Of a stretch of DNA of 47,151 nucleotides, positions 24,336 through 32,773 are shown piece by piece. The notes beneath the pieces are model-generated. The model was not told the origin of the DNA, made no database searches, and was given only the letters and a program-made list of their open reading frames with translations. The position numbers were made by a program, and so were the translations under genes. Every line of letters starts with the position of its first letter. The stretch's first letter is position 1. Source of the DNA: Burkholderiaceae bacterium (GTDB lineage: Bacteria > Pseudomonadota > Gammaproteobacteria > Burkholderiales > Burkholderiaceae). The DNA lies in NCBI GenBank assembly GCA_947448415.1, contig CANFMT010000019.1, positions 1 to 47,151 of the forward strand, in the 5' to 3' direction.

Positions 24336-25563
24336 CTTTAGCAAGCCTTAAGCCTGTCATCTGCCAACGTGCGTGGGTAGGGAAAAAATTCCGATAAGTG
24401 ATTCTGGAATGTCCTGTGGGCGTATATGCAGAGCTTCCTCTGAGAACCATCTGATTGACCATAAACTTACCGTTGTATTCACCAGCAATACCACCCCAGG
24501 GTTGATAGCCAGGATACGGGGTGTAGTTACTACTTGTCCATTGCCAAACTTTGCCAAAAAGATCATCACTTGTTTCGGTATTTGATTTGGCAAAAGCTTC
24601 CCACTCAAACTCGGTTGGGAGGCGGGCACCTTCATACTCTATTAGGTTTTGGTTAGCCCAGCGCGCAAAGGCATCCGCCTCAAAGTAGCTGATATTCGAT
24701 ACTGGTGCGTACATATCAAGAGGGGAGTTACCATAAAGCGAAAAGTGCAAAACCTGGTTTTGGGTATCCATATTCCAATAGAGTGGAGCAGATATCTTTT
24801 CTGCTTGAAGCCATGCCCAGCCTGCATCTAGCCACCATTGAAAATTTTGATATCCGCCATCTTCAATGAATTGAAGCCACTCCAAATTATTAACCAATCG
24901 ATTGCCTATTGAATGAATCTGGTTGAGGGCATTATGTTTAGGGCCTTCATTATCAAAATGAAATCCAGCGCCTTCATAGCCAGTTTCTACTACACCGCTA
25001 GCACCTTTAATCCATTGAAATGGCTTCTCTAATGAGGATATAGAGTGATGTTGAGGCTCGTAAGCTGGGAAAAGCGAGTTGTTAGAGAGGAGGTGGTGAA
25101 TATCGGTTAACAATAATTCTTGATGCTGCTGTTCATGGTTGATACCAAGCTGCATGAGCGATAGAACTTCTGTAGAAAATTTTTCATTAATGAGCTTGAT
25201 TACCCGTACTTCAATATTTTTACGCCATTCCAGCACCTCATCTAGAGAGGGGCGTGTTAAAAGGCCTCGCTTACTCCGTGGATGCTTGTCACCAATCCCG
25301 TTGTAATAGCTATTAAATAAAACAGCAAACTCCGGATTCCAATAAGTAAAGTTATCTTCAAAAGGCTTGAGAACCATTACCTCATAAAACCATGTGACAT
25401 GCGCCAAATGCCACTTAGCAGGACTAGCATCATCCATGGACTGAGCTTGGCAGTCTTCTGGACTTAAATGGAGGATGAGATCTGTAGAGTATTTTCTAGA
25501 AAGATGAAATTGCTCTAGTATTTCATCGCCTGAGAGTGATTGATATAAAGGTTTATTGAGCAT
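24325..25563 (-). CDS. egtB: Hercynine oxygenase, ergothioneine biosynthesis protein EgtB
   Basis: The protein has 412 residues from ATG 25563, which overlaps the egtD stop by 11 nt; a longer frame exists but would run 71 nt into egtD. The N-terminal DinB-like domain carries the iron ligands His52 or His55 (KWHLAHVTWF) and His143 and His147 (INHEQQHQELL). The C-terminal FGE/sulfatase-modifying domain shows RLPTEFEWEAFA, WQWTSSNYTPYPGY and VLRGSSAYTP. It joins hercynine (trimethylhistidine) to a thiol with oxygen to form the sulfoxide. No gamma-glutamylcysteine-specific gene (egtA or egtC) is nearby, so cysteine may be the direct sulfur donor. Confidence 0.9.
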   Translation of the reverse strand: MLNKPLYQSLSGDEILEQFHLSRKYSTDLILHLSPEDCQAQSMDDASPAKWHLAHVTWFYEVMVLKPFEDNFTYWNPEFAVLFNSYYNGIGDKHPRSKRGLLTRPSLDEVLEWRKNIEVRVIKLINEKFSTEVLSLMQLGINHEQQHQELLLTDIHHLLSNNSLFPAYEPQHHSISSLEKPFQWIKGASGVVETGYEGAGFHFDNEGPKHNALNQIHSIGNRLVNNLEWLQFIEDGGYQNFQWWLDAGWAWLQAEKISAPLYWNMDTQNQVLHFSLYGNSPLDMYAPVSNISYFEADAFARWANQNLIEYEGARLPTEFEWEAFAKSNTETSDDLFGKVWQWTSSNYTPYPGYQPWGGIAGEYNGKFMVNQMVLRGSSAYTPTGHSRITYRNFFPTHARWQMTGLRLAKDGI

Positions 25564-26500
25564 AGATGACTGCAAAATAGGTTTTTGGATCAGTCCAGAT
25601 TTGAGTCTTTTCAAAACCTGCATTTTTTAATAACTGCTGGATTGATTCAATAGTGTACTTGTGGGAGTGCTCAGTATGAATCAGATCACCCGCTTTGAAT
25701 ACTTTGGAATTTCCAGGCCATGACACTGTCAAGTCCTCGAGAGCCTCTAGATATAGCTCAACTCTATGTTCCTTATGATTAATTTTGACTTTATGGCTAA
25801 ATTGCTCCACCCTGAAATTAGAGCCCAGATGATAGTTAATTGATCTCAGAATATTGAGATTGAAGGCTGCTGTTACTTTTAGAGGGTCGTCGTAGGCCGC
25901 CATTAATACCGAGTCCTCCTTCATTAGATCAACACCAATTAACAAGCCACCATCGCTGGCTTGTTTCTTGATTTGCTTCAGAATTTCAAGTGCTTCGGCG
26001 CTAAGAAAATTTCCAATACTAGAGCCCGGATAAAAGAAGGTTCTTTTAGCAGTAGCAATAGAGTCGGGAATAATGAGTTGATTAGAAAAATCCATGCCAA
26101 TATATTGCATGACAATATTGGGGTATTTTCCTTCTAGTTTTTCGACCGCATCCTGAAGGTACTCTGTAGAAAAATCGATCGCAAGATAGAGTGAAGGTTT
26201 TAAAGAATCAAAGAAAGACTCTGCTTTCTGGCAATTCCCAGCACCCAAATCAATTAGGGTACCCCCGATTCCTATTGCATCAGTAATTTGATCTTGGTAC
26301 TGGGCAAAAATATTTTTTTCAGTATTAGTTGGGTAGTACTCGGGTAGCAGTGTAATTGCTGTAAAGAGATGCGAACCTAATGGGTCATATAAAAACTTAG
26401 GCGAAATCCATGGGGATGGAGCTAGTAAGCCCACTTCAATTTCTGGCGAAAATTCATGGTGGATTGCAGAGGTTTCATCCGGTGTAATGTGTTTTTGCAT
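25553..26500 (-). CDS. egtD: L-histidine N(alpha)-methyltransferase EgtD
   Basis: The protein has 315 residues, close to the usual length of about 320. SAM-binding LIDLGAGNCQKAESFFDSL, the N-terminal SPWISPKFLYDPLGSHLFTAITLLPEYYPTN and FFYPGSSIGNF are typical of this family, which trimethylates histidine to hercynine. First gene of the operon egtD-egtB-lyase, with 11-nt overlaps at both junctions. It runs divergently from the DUF427 gene with a short shared promoter region. Confidence 0.92.
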   Translation of the reverse strand: MQKHITPDETSAIHHEFSPEIEVGLLAPSPWISPKFLYDPLGSHLFTAITLLPEYYPTNTEKNIFAQYQDQITDAIGIGGTLIDLGAGNCQKAESFFDSLKPSLYLAIDFSTEYLQDAVEKLEGKYPNIVMQYIGMDFSNQLIIPDSIATAKRTFFYPGSSIGNFLSAEALEILKQIKKQASDGGLLIGVDLMKEDSVLMAAYDDPLKVTAAFNLNILRSINYHLGSNFRVEQFSHKVKINHKEHRVELYLEALEDLTVSWPGNSKVFKAGDLIHTEHSHKYTIESIQQLLKNAGFEKTQIWTDPKTYFAVIYAQ

Positions 26501-26596
26501 GAAGTTTTTTTTGGCAATGTTCGCTTTAAAGTAGTTAGACTTTATACAGCATAAAAATGAGATTTGCTTTATGCTAAATCCTTATAAGGAGATGCT

Positions 26597-26878
26597 ATGA
26601 AAGCAATTTGGAATAATGAAGTTTTGGCTGATTCAGGTGATACTGTTGTGGTGGAAGGAAACCATTACTTTCCACCTTCTAGCTTAAATACCCAGTTTTT
26701 TAAAAAGTCTGAAAAGAATACGGTTTGCTCCTGGAAGGGTACCGCGAGCTATTACGACATAGAGGTTAACGGCCAATCTAACAAAGATGCGGCTTGGTAC
26801 TATCCTGAGCCCAAATCGGCCGCAAATAATATTGCTGGATTTATTGCCTTTTGGAAGGGTGTACAAGTAATCGACTAA
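26597..26878 (+). CDS. DUF427 family protein
   Basis: The protein has 93 residues. MKAIWNNEVLADSGDTVVVEGNHYFPPSS, CSWKGTASYYDIEVNG and AAWYYPEP are the DUF427 landmarks; this small beta-rich family has no settled function. Strong ribosome site (TAAGGAG). It is divergent from egtD with 96 bp between starts, so a link to oxidative-stress or thiol metabolism is possible but unproven. Confidence 0.85.
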   Translation: MKAIWNNEVLADSGDTVVVEGNHYFPPSSLNTQFFKKSEKNTVCSWKGTASYYDIEVNGQSNKDAAWYYPEPKSAANNIAGFIAFWKGVQVID

Positions 26879-26958
26879 TTTGCGACTAGAGATATCAAAG
26901 TCAATTTAAATAAGTAATCCCCTCATCCCTTACGCACTAGGTCATCTATTAATATCTA

Positions 26959-26980
26959 AACCACCTTCAGGTGGTTTTTC
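26959..26980 (+). terminator. Rho-independent terminator after the DUF427 gene
   Basis: AACCACC pairs with GGTGGTT around TTCA, followed by TTTC. It is near-identical to the terminator at 630-651. Confidence 0.85.
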
Positions 26981-27096
26981 TTTCTCTAATTAAAGGCTGC
27001 TGATAGCAATAGATTGATTGGTGACCGATATCTTTTTTCTATTACGGTCTTCTTTTGAGTGAAAAAATTGCCACTTTTATTTTAAGGCTTAGCCCC

Positions 27097-28023
27097 ATGT
27101 TCAAGAAAGCACTCAAGCAAACCGCGCTATTGCTGATGACTTTAATTTTGCTGGCTGGAATCGTGTTGTGGACCCCAGATAAATCTAGAGTAGAACTTGA
27201 AAACGCCTATGGCTCTTCAAAAAATAACTATGTCACAGCCTTGGGTGTCAAAATTCGTTATCAAGATACAGGACCCTCCCAAAATCCTATTCCAATTTTA
27301 TTCTTGCATGGCTTTGGATCTAGTTTGCACACCTGGGATGCCTGGACTAAGGAGTTGGGTGGTGAATACCGGGTTATCTCTGTGGATCTTCCGGGCTTTG
27401 GATTAACGGGTGAGGATCCTAGTGGGATTTACACGGATCAGAGAAGTGTTGAGGTCTTAGAGGCTTTTCTGAAGGAGCTCAATATTCCAAAAGTAGTTAT
27501 GGTGGGTAATTCTATGGGGGGTAAATTGGCCTGGCAATTTGCTGCTCAATACCCTTGGCAAGTAAGTAAGTTGGTTTTAATATCCCCTGATGGCTATTCA
27601 AGTCCTGGAGCAGAGTATGGTAAAAAAACCGAAATACCTGCTATTGCCAATCTTTATCGTTACTTCTTTTCGAAGTCATTCTTAGCAATCAATTTGGAGC
27701 CAGCTTATGCTGATCCACACACTTTAAATGATGCCTTAGTTAATCGGTATTACGACTTCATGCTGGCGCCAGGGGTACGGGGTGCTATTTTGGCTCGAAT
27801 GCAGCAAACTGTTTTGCAGGATCCTGTGCCTTCGCTAATGAAGATTCAGGTACCTACTTTATTGATGTGGGGCGAGAAGGATGCCTTTATTCCATTGTCA
27901 AACTCTGAGGATTATTTAAGGGTAATGCCGCATGCTAAAAGGGTTACTTTACCCAATATTGGACATTTGCCCCAAGAAGAGCAAGCTAACGTTGGTCTTC
28001 AGGCGCTAAAAGAATTTTTATAA
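27097..28023 (+). CDS. Membrane-anchored alpha/beta hydrolase
   Basis: The protein has 308 residues from ATG 27097 (MFKKALKQ), which has AAGGC upstream; a TTG at 27055 would add 14 residues. An N-terminal hydrophobic helix (TALLLMTLILLAGIVLW) anchors it. The oxyanion HGFGSSLHTW, the nucleophile GNSMGGK (Ser139), the acid WGEKDAFIP and the His in NIGHLPQEE form a full hydrolase. The substrate is not readable; many relatives are esterases or lipases. Confidence 0.8.
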   Translation: MFKKALKQTALLLMTLILLAGIVLWTPDKSRVELENAYGSSKNNYVTALGVKIRYQDTGPSQNPIPILFLHGFGSSLHTWDAWTKELGGEYRVISVDLPGFGLTGEDPSGIYTDQRSVEVLEAFLKELNIPKVVMVGNSMGGKLAWQFAAQYPWQVSKLVLISPDGYSSPGAEYGKKTEIPAIANLYRYFFSKSFLAINLEPAYADPHTLNDALVNRYYDFMLAPGVRGAILARMQQTVLQDPVPSLMKIQVPTLLMWGEKDAFIPLSNSEDYLRVMPHAKRVTLPNIGHLPQEEQANVGLQALKEFL

Positions 28024-28121
28024 ATCATGAACACATTCTCCAATTGGATGATCTAACAAAGTACACAGCCAAGACAGAAAAAATAGAAATAGCCTAGGAA
28101 GCAGTGAAAGCAACACAAACC

Positions 28122-28214
28122 GGAATCCTGTGGTTTTCAAAACCAAAGAGTGAGCCAGTACTTCTTGTAAGCCTATGAATTTGCATACGCGCCGCCACTG
28201 AACGCTCGCAGACT
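28122..28214 (+). repeat. Partial copy C of the 218-bp repeat
   Basis: It aligns with the second hairpin and middle part of copies A and B. The 20-nt run AAACCAAAGAGTGAGCCAGT, extending on to CTTCTT, is identical to copy A, and ATGAATTTGC and CTCGCAGAC follow in degraded form. The first hairpin and the tRNA 3' half are missing. It lies between the hydrolase gene and the left side of the photosynthesis cluster. The rest of 28024-28330 shows no gene. Confidence 0.7.
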
Positions 28215-28330
28215 ATAAGACTTTAATTGACCTGGCTGTCATTAAGCGTAAACTAAAGTATTGATGCAATGAAAAGATGTGCTTAAATACAATCAGCTAG
28301 TTCAAAATTTTACTAAATGAAGGGTAACCA

Positions 28331-28459
28331 GTGAATAACAGGGCAATTGAAACCAGAGATAAATTAGCAAAAATATATTTTATATTTGGCGCTATCTTTA
28401 TTGCTATTTTTTCGACAATATCACTTTTAGCATTATTTTTTTCAGCTCTAAATTTTTAG
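28331..28459 (+). CDS. Possible 42-aa single-span membrane protein
   Basis: GTG at 28331 has AAGGG about 6 nt upstream and opens a 42-codon frame to TAG. A charged N-terminus (NNRAIETRDKLAK) is followed by one long hydrophobic span of about 25 residues. The charge pattern fits an inserted membrane peptide. No family was recognised. Confidence 0.4.
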   Translation: MNNRAIETRDKLAKIYFIFGAIFIAIFSTISLLALFFSALNF

Positions 28460-28549
28460 AAATAGGCTGAAAATAAAGCCCTTTAATGGCTAAGGTTTGT
28501 GACAGTAAGCAATTACTGAGCACTATCCCCCCTAAGCTAGAGAATGATA

Positions 28550-29002
28550 TTAATCGCTGGAGTTAGATGGAAATCTGCTGGAGGAATATCGAACTAGGGC
28601 ATTTGCAAGGGCCAAAATTAGGATTGTGGCTCCCAGAATTAAGATTTGTACATCAGCCTCATGCTTTGTATTTGCTAAATCAATAATCAGTCTTGTCACT
28701 GCAGTTATAGCAACATAAATTAAGAATCTCACTGGCATGCGATTGGTCCTAAAGTAAATTCCGACCATTGCACCAACTTCTAAAAAAATAAATAGCAATA
28801 AAAGATCTTCAATAGAAGCGCTGCCTTTGTTGATCATCCCTAAGAAAGTATGAATCCCTGACCATACTGTTGCAGCTCCAATTCCAAACAATGCAATGCG
28901 ATGAAATAAGGAGACAAATAAATTCCCAATAGGGTCAGAGATTTTTTCTAAGTAGATTTCAAGCTTAGAAGTTTTACTTGTTGGCTTGGGTGGCATATTC
29001 AT
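28550..29002 (-). CDS. psiE: PsiE-like membrane protein (phosphate-starvation-inducible family)
   Basis: The protein has 150 residues with four hydrophobic segments. LFIFLEVGAMVGIYFRTNRMPVRFLIYVAITAVTRLIID is the family core. PsiE is induced by phosphate limitation in E. coli but its function is unknown. I did not find a Pho box upstream, so its control here may differ. Confidence 0.8.
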   Translation of the reverse strand: MNMPPKPTSKTSKLEIYLEKISDPIGNLFVSLFHRIALFGIGAATVWSGIHTFLGMINKGSASIEDLLLLFIFLEVGAMVGIYFRTNRMPVRFLIYVAITAVTRLIIDLANTKHEADVQILILGATILILALANALVRYSSSRFPSNSSD

Positions 29003-29181
29003 CTTGTTATTTTTCCATGCTATTTAATTAATTCTATTCAGAGAATTTAAAAAATAAAAAAGCATAGGTCAAGCCTTTGCTAGCAACATTAAAGGGGTGC
29101 AGATACCTTTGAATGCGAGGTTATTGACTTTACGCCGATAAATCTTAGAAGGAACTTTGAAGTCCCTACATTTCCAATTTG

Positions 29182-29206
29182 TCGCCCTATGCGGGCGATG
29201 TTTTTT
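29182..29206 (+). terminator. Terminator-like hairpin reading on the plus strand
   Basis: TCGCCC pairs with GGGCGA around TATGC, followed by TGTTTTTT on the plus strand. Both flanking genes are on the minus strand and no plus-strand gene is seen in 29003-29181. It may end antisense transcription or be left from an older arrangement. Confidence 0.6.
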
Positions 29207-29213
29207 GTCCTGC

Positions 29214-30155
29214 TCAAGCCAGCCAATCTCGTGGTTTTAGATAGTAGTCATACAGCTTAGCCTCTGGTGTGCCAGGTTTAGGCTGCCAGTTGTACCACCA
29301 CTGAACTACAGGCGGCATCGACATCAAAATAGATTCAGTTCGGCCGCCAGAGTGCAGACCGAAGATTGTGCCGCGATCAAAGATGAGGTTGTATTCCACA
29401 TAACGGCCACGACGGTATTCTTGGAAAGACTTCTCTTGCGGGGTAAAGGCATCTTTGCAGCGTCGCTCTACTATTGGTAGATAGGCATTAATAAAGGTAT
29501 CACCAACGGCGCGAGTCATGGCAAAGCTTTTTTCAAAGCCTAGCTCATTAAAGTCATCAAAGAAAACACCCCCAATACCACGCGGTTCTTCACGATGCTT
29601 TAGATAAAAGTATTCGTCACACCATTTTTTAAAGCGTGGGTAAAGCTCTTTGCCAAATGGATCTAAGGCATCTTTAGCGGTTTGATGGAAGTGCTTGCAG
29701 TCTTCATCCACGCCGTAATAGGGAGTTAAGTCAAAGCCTCCCCCAAACCACCATACTGGCTCTTTGTCTGGCGCTTGCGCTATAAAACAACGCACATTCA
29801 TATGGGTAGTGGGTGCCTTAGGATTGTTGGGATGAAAGACCAAGGAAACACCCATCGCTTCAAAGCTACGACCAGCGACTTCAGGGCGATGGTGTGAGGC
29901 AGATGGGGGCATTTGATCTCCACGTACATGAGAAAAGCCTACACCACCTTTTTCAAGGATATTGCCGCTATCCAAAATGCAGGTGCGACCATAGCCTTTG
30001 AGTTTGCTATCTTCAGGCTTATGCCATTCATCGGCAACAAAGGCCTTGCCATCTAGAGCGCTCATTGCGCTCGTGATGCGATCTTGCAAGCCTAGAAAAT
30101 AATCTTTTAGGGTTGCGATATTGATTTGAGTGTGTTGGTCTTGATTTTTAGGCAT
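29214..30155 (-). CDS. hemF: Aerobic coproporphyrinogen III oxidase
   Basis: The protein has 313 residues, close to the E. coli length. [64 protein letters not shown] and [18 protein letters not shown] are diagnostic. It makes protoporphyrinogen IX with molecular oxygen, the last shared steps of haem and bacteriochlorophyll synthesis. The start overlaps the stop of the upstream ABC gene by 8 nt (ATGCCTAA). By eye it is more G+C-rich than its neighbours, which may mean it came from the core genome as a duplicate or relocated gene. Confidence 0.95.
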   Translation of the reverse strand: MPKNQDQHTQINIATLKDYFLGLQDRITSAMSALDGKAFVADEWHKPEDSKLKGYGRTCILDSGNILEKGGVGFSHVRGDQMPPSASHHRPEVAGRSFEAMGVSLVFHPNNPKAPTTHMNVRCFIAQAPDKEPVWWFGGGFDLTPYYGVDEDCKHFHQTAKDALDPFGKELYPRFKKWCDEYFYLKHREEPRGIGGVFFDDFNELGFEKSFAMTRAVGDTFINAYLPIVERRCKDAFTPQEKSFQEYRRGRYVEYNLIFDRGTIFGLHSGGRTESILMSMPPVVQWWYNWQPKPGTPEAKLYDYYLKPRDWLA

Positions 30156-31917
30156 CAGTAAATTGCAGCTTAGCTAGATGTGAGTAAAGACCTTGATTAT
30201 TAACTAGTGAAGAGTGGGTACCAATTTCTACAATACGACTGTTCTCCATGACAACAATCCTGTCGGCTTTTTTAACGGTCGCCAGTCTATGAGCAATGAC
30301 TATGGTTGTTCTACCCTTCATTGCCTCTTCGAGTGCTTGCTGTACTAGTCTTTCCGACTCTGCATCTAAGGAGCTAGTAGCCTCATCCAATAAAAGTAAT
30401 GGTGGATTTTTTAGTAAAGCTCTTGCTATTGCAATTCGTTGTTTTTGACCGCCCGATAGCCTTACACCTCGGTCACCTAAGAATGTGCTGTATCCATCAG
30501 GTAACTTGGATATAAATTCATCTACAAAGGCAATCTTGGATGCTCTAATGACTTCATCATCGCTTGCATCTTCTTTGCCATAGCGGATATTTTCTAGTGC
30601 ATTCTCAGAAAAGATGCTGATATCTTGAGGTACCACTCCAATGAGTTTTCGTAAACCATCTAATTTATAGTTTCTTATATCAACGCCATCAAAAGAAATA
30701 TTACCTGACTGGGGATCATAAAATCTCTGTATTAATTTAAATAAGGTCGTTTTACCTGAGCCCGATGGACCCACAATAGCAATTTTTTCCCCAGCCTGAA
30801 TATTTAGGGAAATGTCTGTAAGTACATTTGTTGGAATGGATTGGTAGTGAAAGCTTAATCCTTGGATGTTAATGCTGATAGCTTTATTGGCTGATGAAGG
30901 GGGGATAAAGGGTTCTTTAGGATTTTGCACTTGTGACTCGATGCTCAATAACTCTAAAAGTCTATCGCCAGCACCAATTGCTCTTTGTGAGTCACCAAGA
31001 ACCTCTGAAAGAGCTGCTATAGAGCCTGCAACAATTACGGCATACAAGAAAAACTGGGTTAGTTCACCACCAGACATCTCCTGGTTGCTGACTGCATAGG
31101 CACCAAGCCACAACACAGTGATGATGCTAGTAAAGCCCAAGAGTATGGCAACAAAAGTAAGTTTGCCGCGAGCCGCACTCCTAATTTTTGAGGCCAAAAA
31201 TGAAGCCTCAATAGAAGTATCAAATGCTCGGATTTCTTTTTGTTCATTTGCAAACGACTGAACAGTAAGAATGGCATTTATTTTTTCACCTGCAATTGCG
31301 GAAGCCAGCGCAATTTTATCCTGTGAATTTCTGGAAAGCTTCCGAACTTTTTTACCCATCAGCATGATGGGTACTACGGTTAATAATAGGGTGGCAAGAA
31401 TGAGTAAAGACAATTTAATACTAGTAATAAACATCATTGTCATCCCACCAAGCAGCAGAAATAAATTTCTTACCGCCATAGAAATGCTTGTACCTATTAG
31501 GATTTGAACTATTGAAGTGTCGTTATTAATCCGCGAGAGAAGTTCGCCGCTTTGTTGGGTTTCGAAGAATTCTGGACTCTGTAAGATGATATGCGAGTAG
31601 ACTGCTTTCCGAATATCACAAGTAACTCTTTCCCCAAGCCAGGAGATGATGTAGTAACGCAACGCACTGGCAAATGCAAGCACAAATGCAGCTGCAAAAA
31701 GATTAATGAAGGTGAGGTTGATTTGCTCATGACTTATATCGCTAAACCCTAGATCAATAATTTTTCGAAAACAGAGTGGCACTACTAAAGTTGCTGAAGC
31801 AGCAAGTACGAGACTAATTGCTGCTATTAACACTTGTTTTTTGTAAGGTTTTAAGAAGGGCAGGAATGACTCTATAACCTTGAGCTTGGGTGATTGCCGA
31901 GTTTCTTTTTGAGTCAT
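30148..31917 (-). CDS. MsbA-like ABC exporter (fused membrane and ATPase domains)
   Basis: The protein has 589 residues: about six membrane spans in the first 300 residues, then an ATPase domain with Walker [10 protein letters not shown], the signature LSGGQKQR and Walker [13 protein letters not shown]. The family exports lipids, peptides or other hydrophobic compounds as a dimer. The substrate is unknown. Its stop overlaps the hemF start by 8 nt, so the two are translated from one message. A role in tetrapyrrole or lipid export during membrane build-up is possible but speculative. Confidence 0.85.
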   Translation of the reverse strand: MTQKETRQSPKLKVIESFLPFLKPYKKQVLIAAISLVLAASATLVVPLCFRKIIDLGFSDISHEQINLTFINLFAAAFVLAFASALRYYIISWLGERVTCDIRKAVYSHIILQSPEFFETQQSGELLSRINNDTSIVQILIGTSISMAVRNLFLLLGGMTMMFITSIKLSLLILATLLLTVVPIMLMGKKVRKLSRNSQDKIALASAIAGEKINAILTVQSFANEQKEIRAFDTSIEASFLASKIRSAARGKLTFVAILLGFTSIITVLWLGAYAVSNQEMSGGELTQFFLYAVIVAGSIAALSEVLGDSQRAIGAGDRLLELLSIESQVQNPKEPFIPPSSANKAISINIQGLSFHYQSIPTNVLTDISLNIQAGEKIAIVGPSGSGKTTLFKLIQRFYDPQSGNISFDGVDIRNYKLDGLRKLIGVVPQDISIFSENALENIRYGKEDASDDEVIRASKIAFVDEFISKLPDGYSTFLGDRGVRLSGGQKQRIAIARALLKNPPLLLLDEATSSLDAESERLVQQALEEAMKGRTTIVIAHRLATVKKADRIVVMENSRIVEIGTHSSLVNNQGLYSHLAKLQFTDA

Positions 31918-32168
31918 TGGAAATAGTTGTATTGATCTATAAGAAGTGCAATGGGCTAGGCAATACTGTAATGCCTATGTCATCTATTATTTACTCGAAT
32001 TTTTATTGGCAACTTCACATCTGATGTTGAATTTCTTATATTAGGGTAAATACTTATTTATTAGTTTTTTAGCAACAAAACCTATTTTTTTTCACCACTT
32101 AAAAAATTCATAAAATATTGATTAATATGAACTTATTTTGATTTTCTAAATTAATTTGTATATAAAGG

Positions 32169-32197
32169 TTGACATAGTAATGTGTCTTTATTAAATT
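32169..32197 (+). promoter_or_regulatory. puc promoter
   Basis: TTGACA at 32169-32174 is a perfect -35 box; TAAATT at 32192-32197, 17 nt further, is a fair -10. It lies about 95 nt before pucB. The remainder of 31918-32168 is A+T-rich with no gene or clear motif seen. Confidence 0.65.
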
Positions 32198-32200
32198 ACA
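32183..32200. promoter_or_regulatory. PpsR/CrtJ-type palindrome at the puc promoter
   Basis: TGTCTTTATTAAATTACA fits TGT-N12-ACA exactly and covers the -10 region. PpsR/CrtJ repressors use this motif in purple bacteria to shut pigment genes off in oxygen or light. No ppsR gene is in the window. Confidence 0.7.
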
Positions 32201-32290
32201 AGTGTGGTAATAGGAAATGGTGATTTTGGTCACTACCCTGCGTGCGGGGTTGCACGTTTAGTGAGTCTTTTCTATAGGGAGACGCAAACT

Positions 32291-32440
32291 ATGTCAGATG
32301 GAAAAATTAGCCTCACGGGGCTTAATGACGAACAATCAGAGGAGCTGCATCGGAATCTGATTCAAGGGACCCAGTTTTTTGGGATGATTGCAGCATTGGC
32401 ACATTTGCTTGCCTATATTTATTCGCCTTGGCTTAAATAA
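32291..32440 (+). CDS. pucB: LH2 light-harvesting beta chain
   Basis: The protein has 49 residues with one membrane span. It aligns without gaps to the Rhodoblastus acidophilus LH2 beta chain through EQSEELH and ALAHLLAY. His38 (family His30) is the B850 bacteriochlorophyll ligand and His20 (family His12) lines the B800 site. Gln28 replaces the usual Arg20 that contacts the B800 acetyl group. The start follows AGGGAGACGC, a good ribosome site; an upstream GTG/ATG frame is ignored. First gene of pucBAC. Confidence 0.95.
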   Translation: MSDGKISLTGLNDEQSEELHRNLIQGTQFFGMIAALAHLLAYIYSPWLK

Positions 32441-32457
32441 AGGGAAGGGAGATCGAT

Positions 32458-32658
32458 ATGATTTACGGAAAAATGTGGACAGTAGTTAAACCTACCGTTG
32501 GGATCCCGCTCATTATTGGAGCAGTAGCAGTTGGATCTTTTAGTGTGCATTATGCAATCTTGACTCATACAACTTGGGTAAGTGCTTTCTTAGAGGGTGG
32601 TGCTAAGACAGCAGCAGCATCAATGCCGGCAGCACCCGCGGCACCGATGAAGAAGTAA
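32458..32658 (+). CDS. pucA: LH2 light-harvesting alpha chain, B800-820-like residues
   Basis: The protein has 66 residues and aligns without gaps to the R. acidophilus LH2 alpha chain through [13 protein letters not shown], His31 (bacteriochlorophyll ligand) and HTTW (37-40). Positions 44-45 are Phe-Leu, as in some B800-820 (LH3) chains, rather than Tyr-Trp. A C-terminal Ala/Pro-rich tail (52-66) extends past the core, as in Rubrivivax LH2. It lies 17 bp after pucB with ribosome site GGGAAGGGAG. Confidence 0.95.
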   Translation: MIYGKMWTVVKPTVGIPLIIGAVAVGSFSVHYAILTHTTWVSAFLEGGAKTAAASMPAAPAAPMKK

Positions 32659-32675
32659 AGTGTTTGATATTTCTA

Positions 32676-32704
32676 AAAAGGCTGGGTAAAAACCAGCCTT
32701 TTTA
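32676..32704 (+). terminator. Terminator between pucA and pucC
   Basis: AAAAAGGCTGG pairs with CCAGCCTTTTT around GTAAAAA. A partial stop here would give far more antenna message than pucC message, as in other purple bacteria. Confidence 0.85.
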
Positions 32705-32773
32705 GTTTTAGCACTCTAAAAATTTGATCTGCAATCTCTCATCTAGATTTTTATTTTGATCAGCTAGAATTAA

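Noticed and set aside
25564..25623. A longer EgtB start
   Set aside because: It would overlap egtD by 71 nt and add 20 residues that lie before the conserved DinB-like domain; the ATG at 25563 gives an 11-nt overlap like the next junction.
28550..29180. A Pho box for the PsiE-like gene
   Set aside because: The upstream region was read for the two-heptamer pattern on both strands and none was found.
32204..32290. A longer pucB start giving a 78-residue protein
   Set aside because: The good ribosome site and the family length both fit the ATG at 32291; the upstream part is a structured leader.
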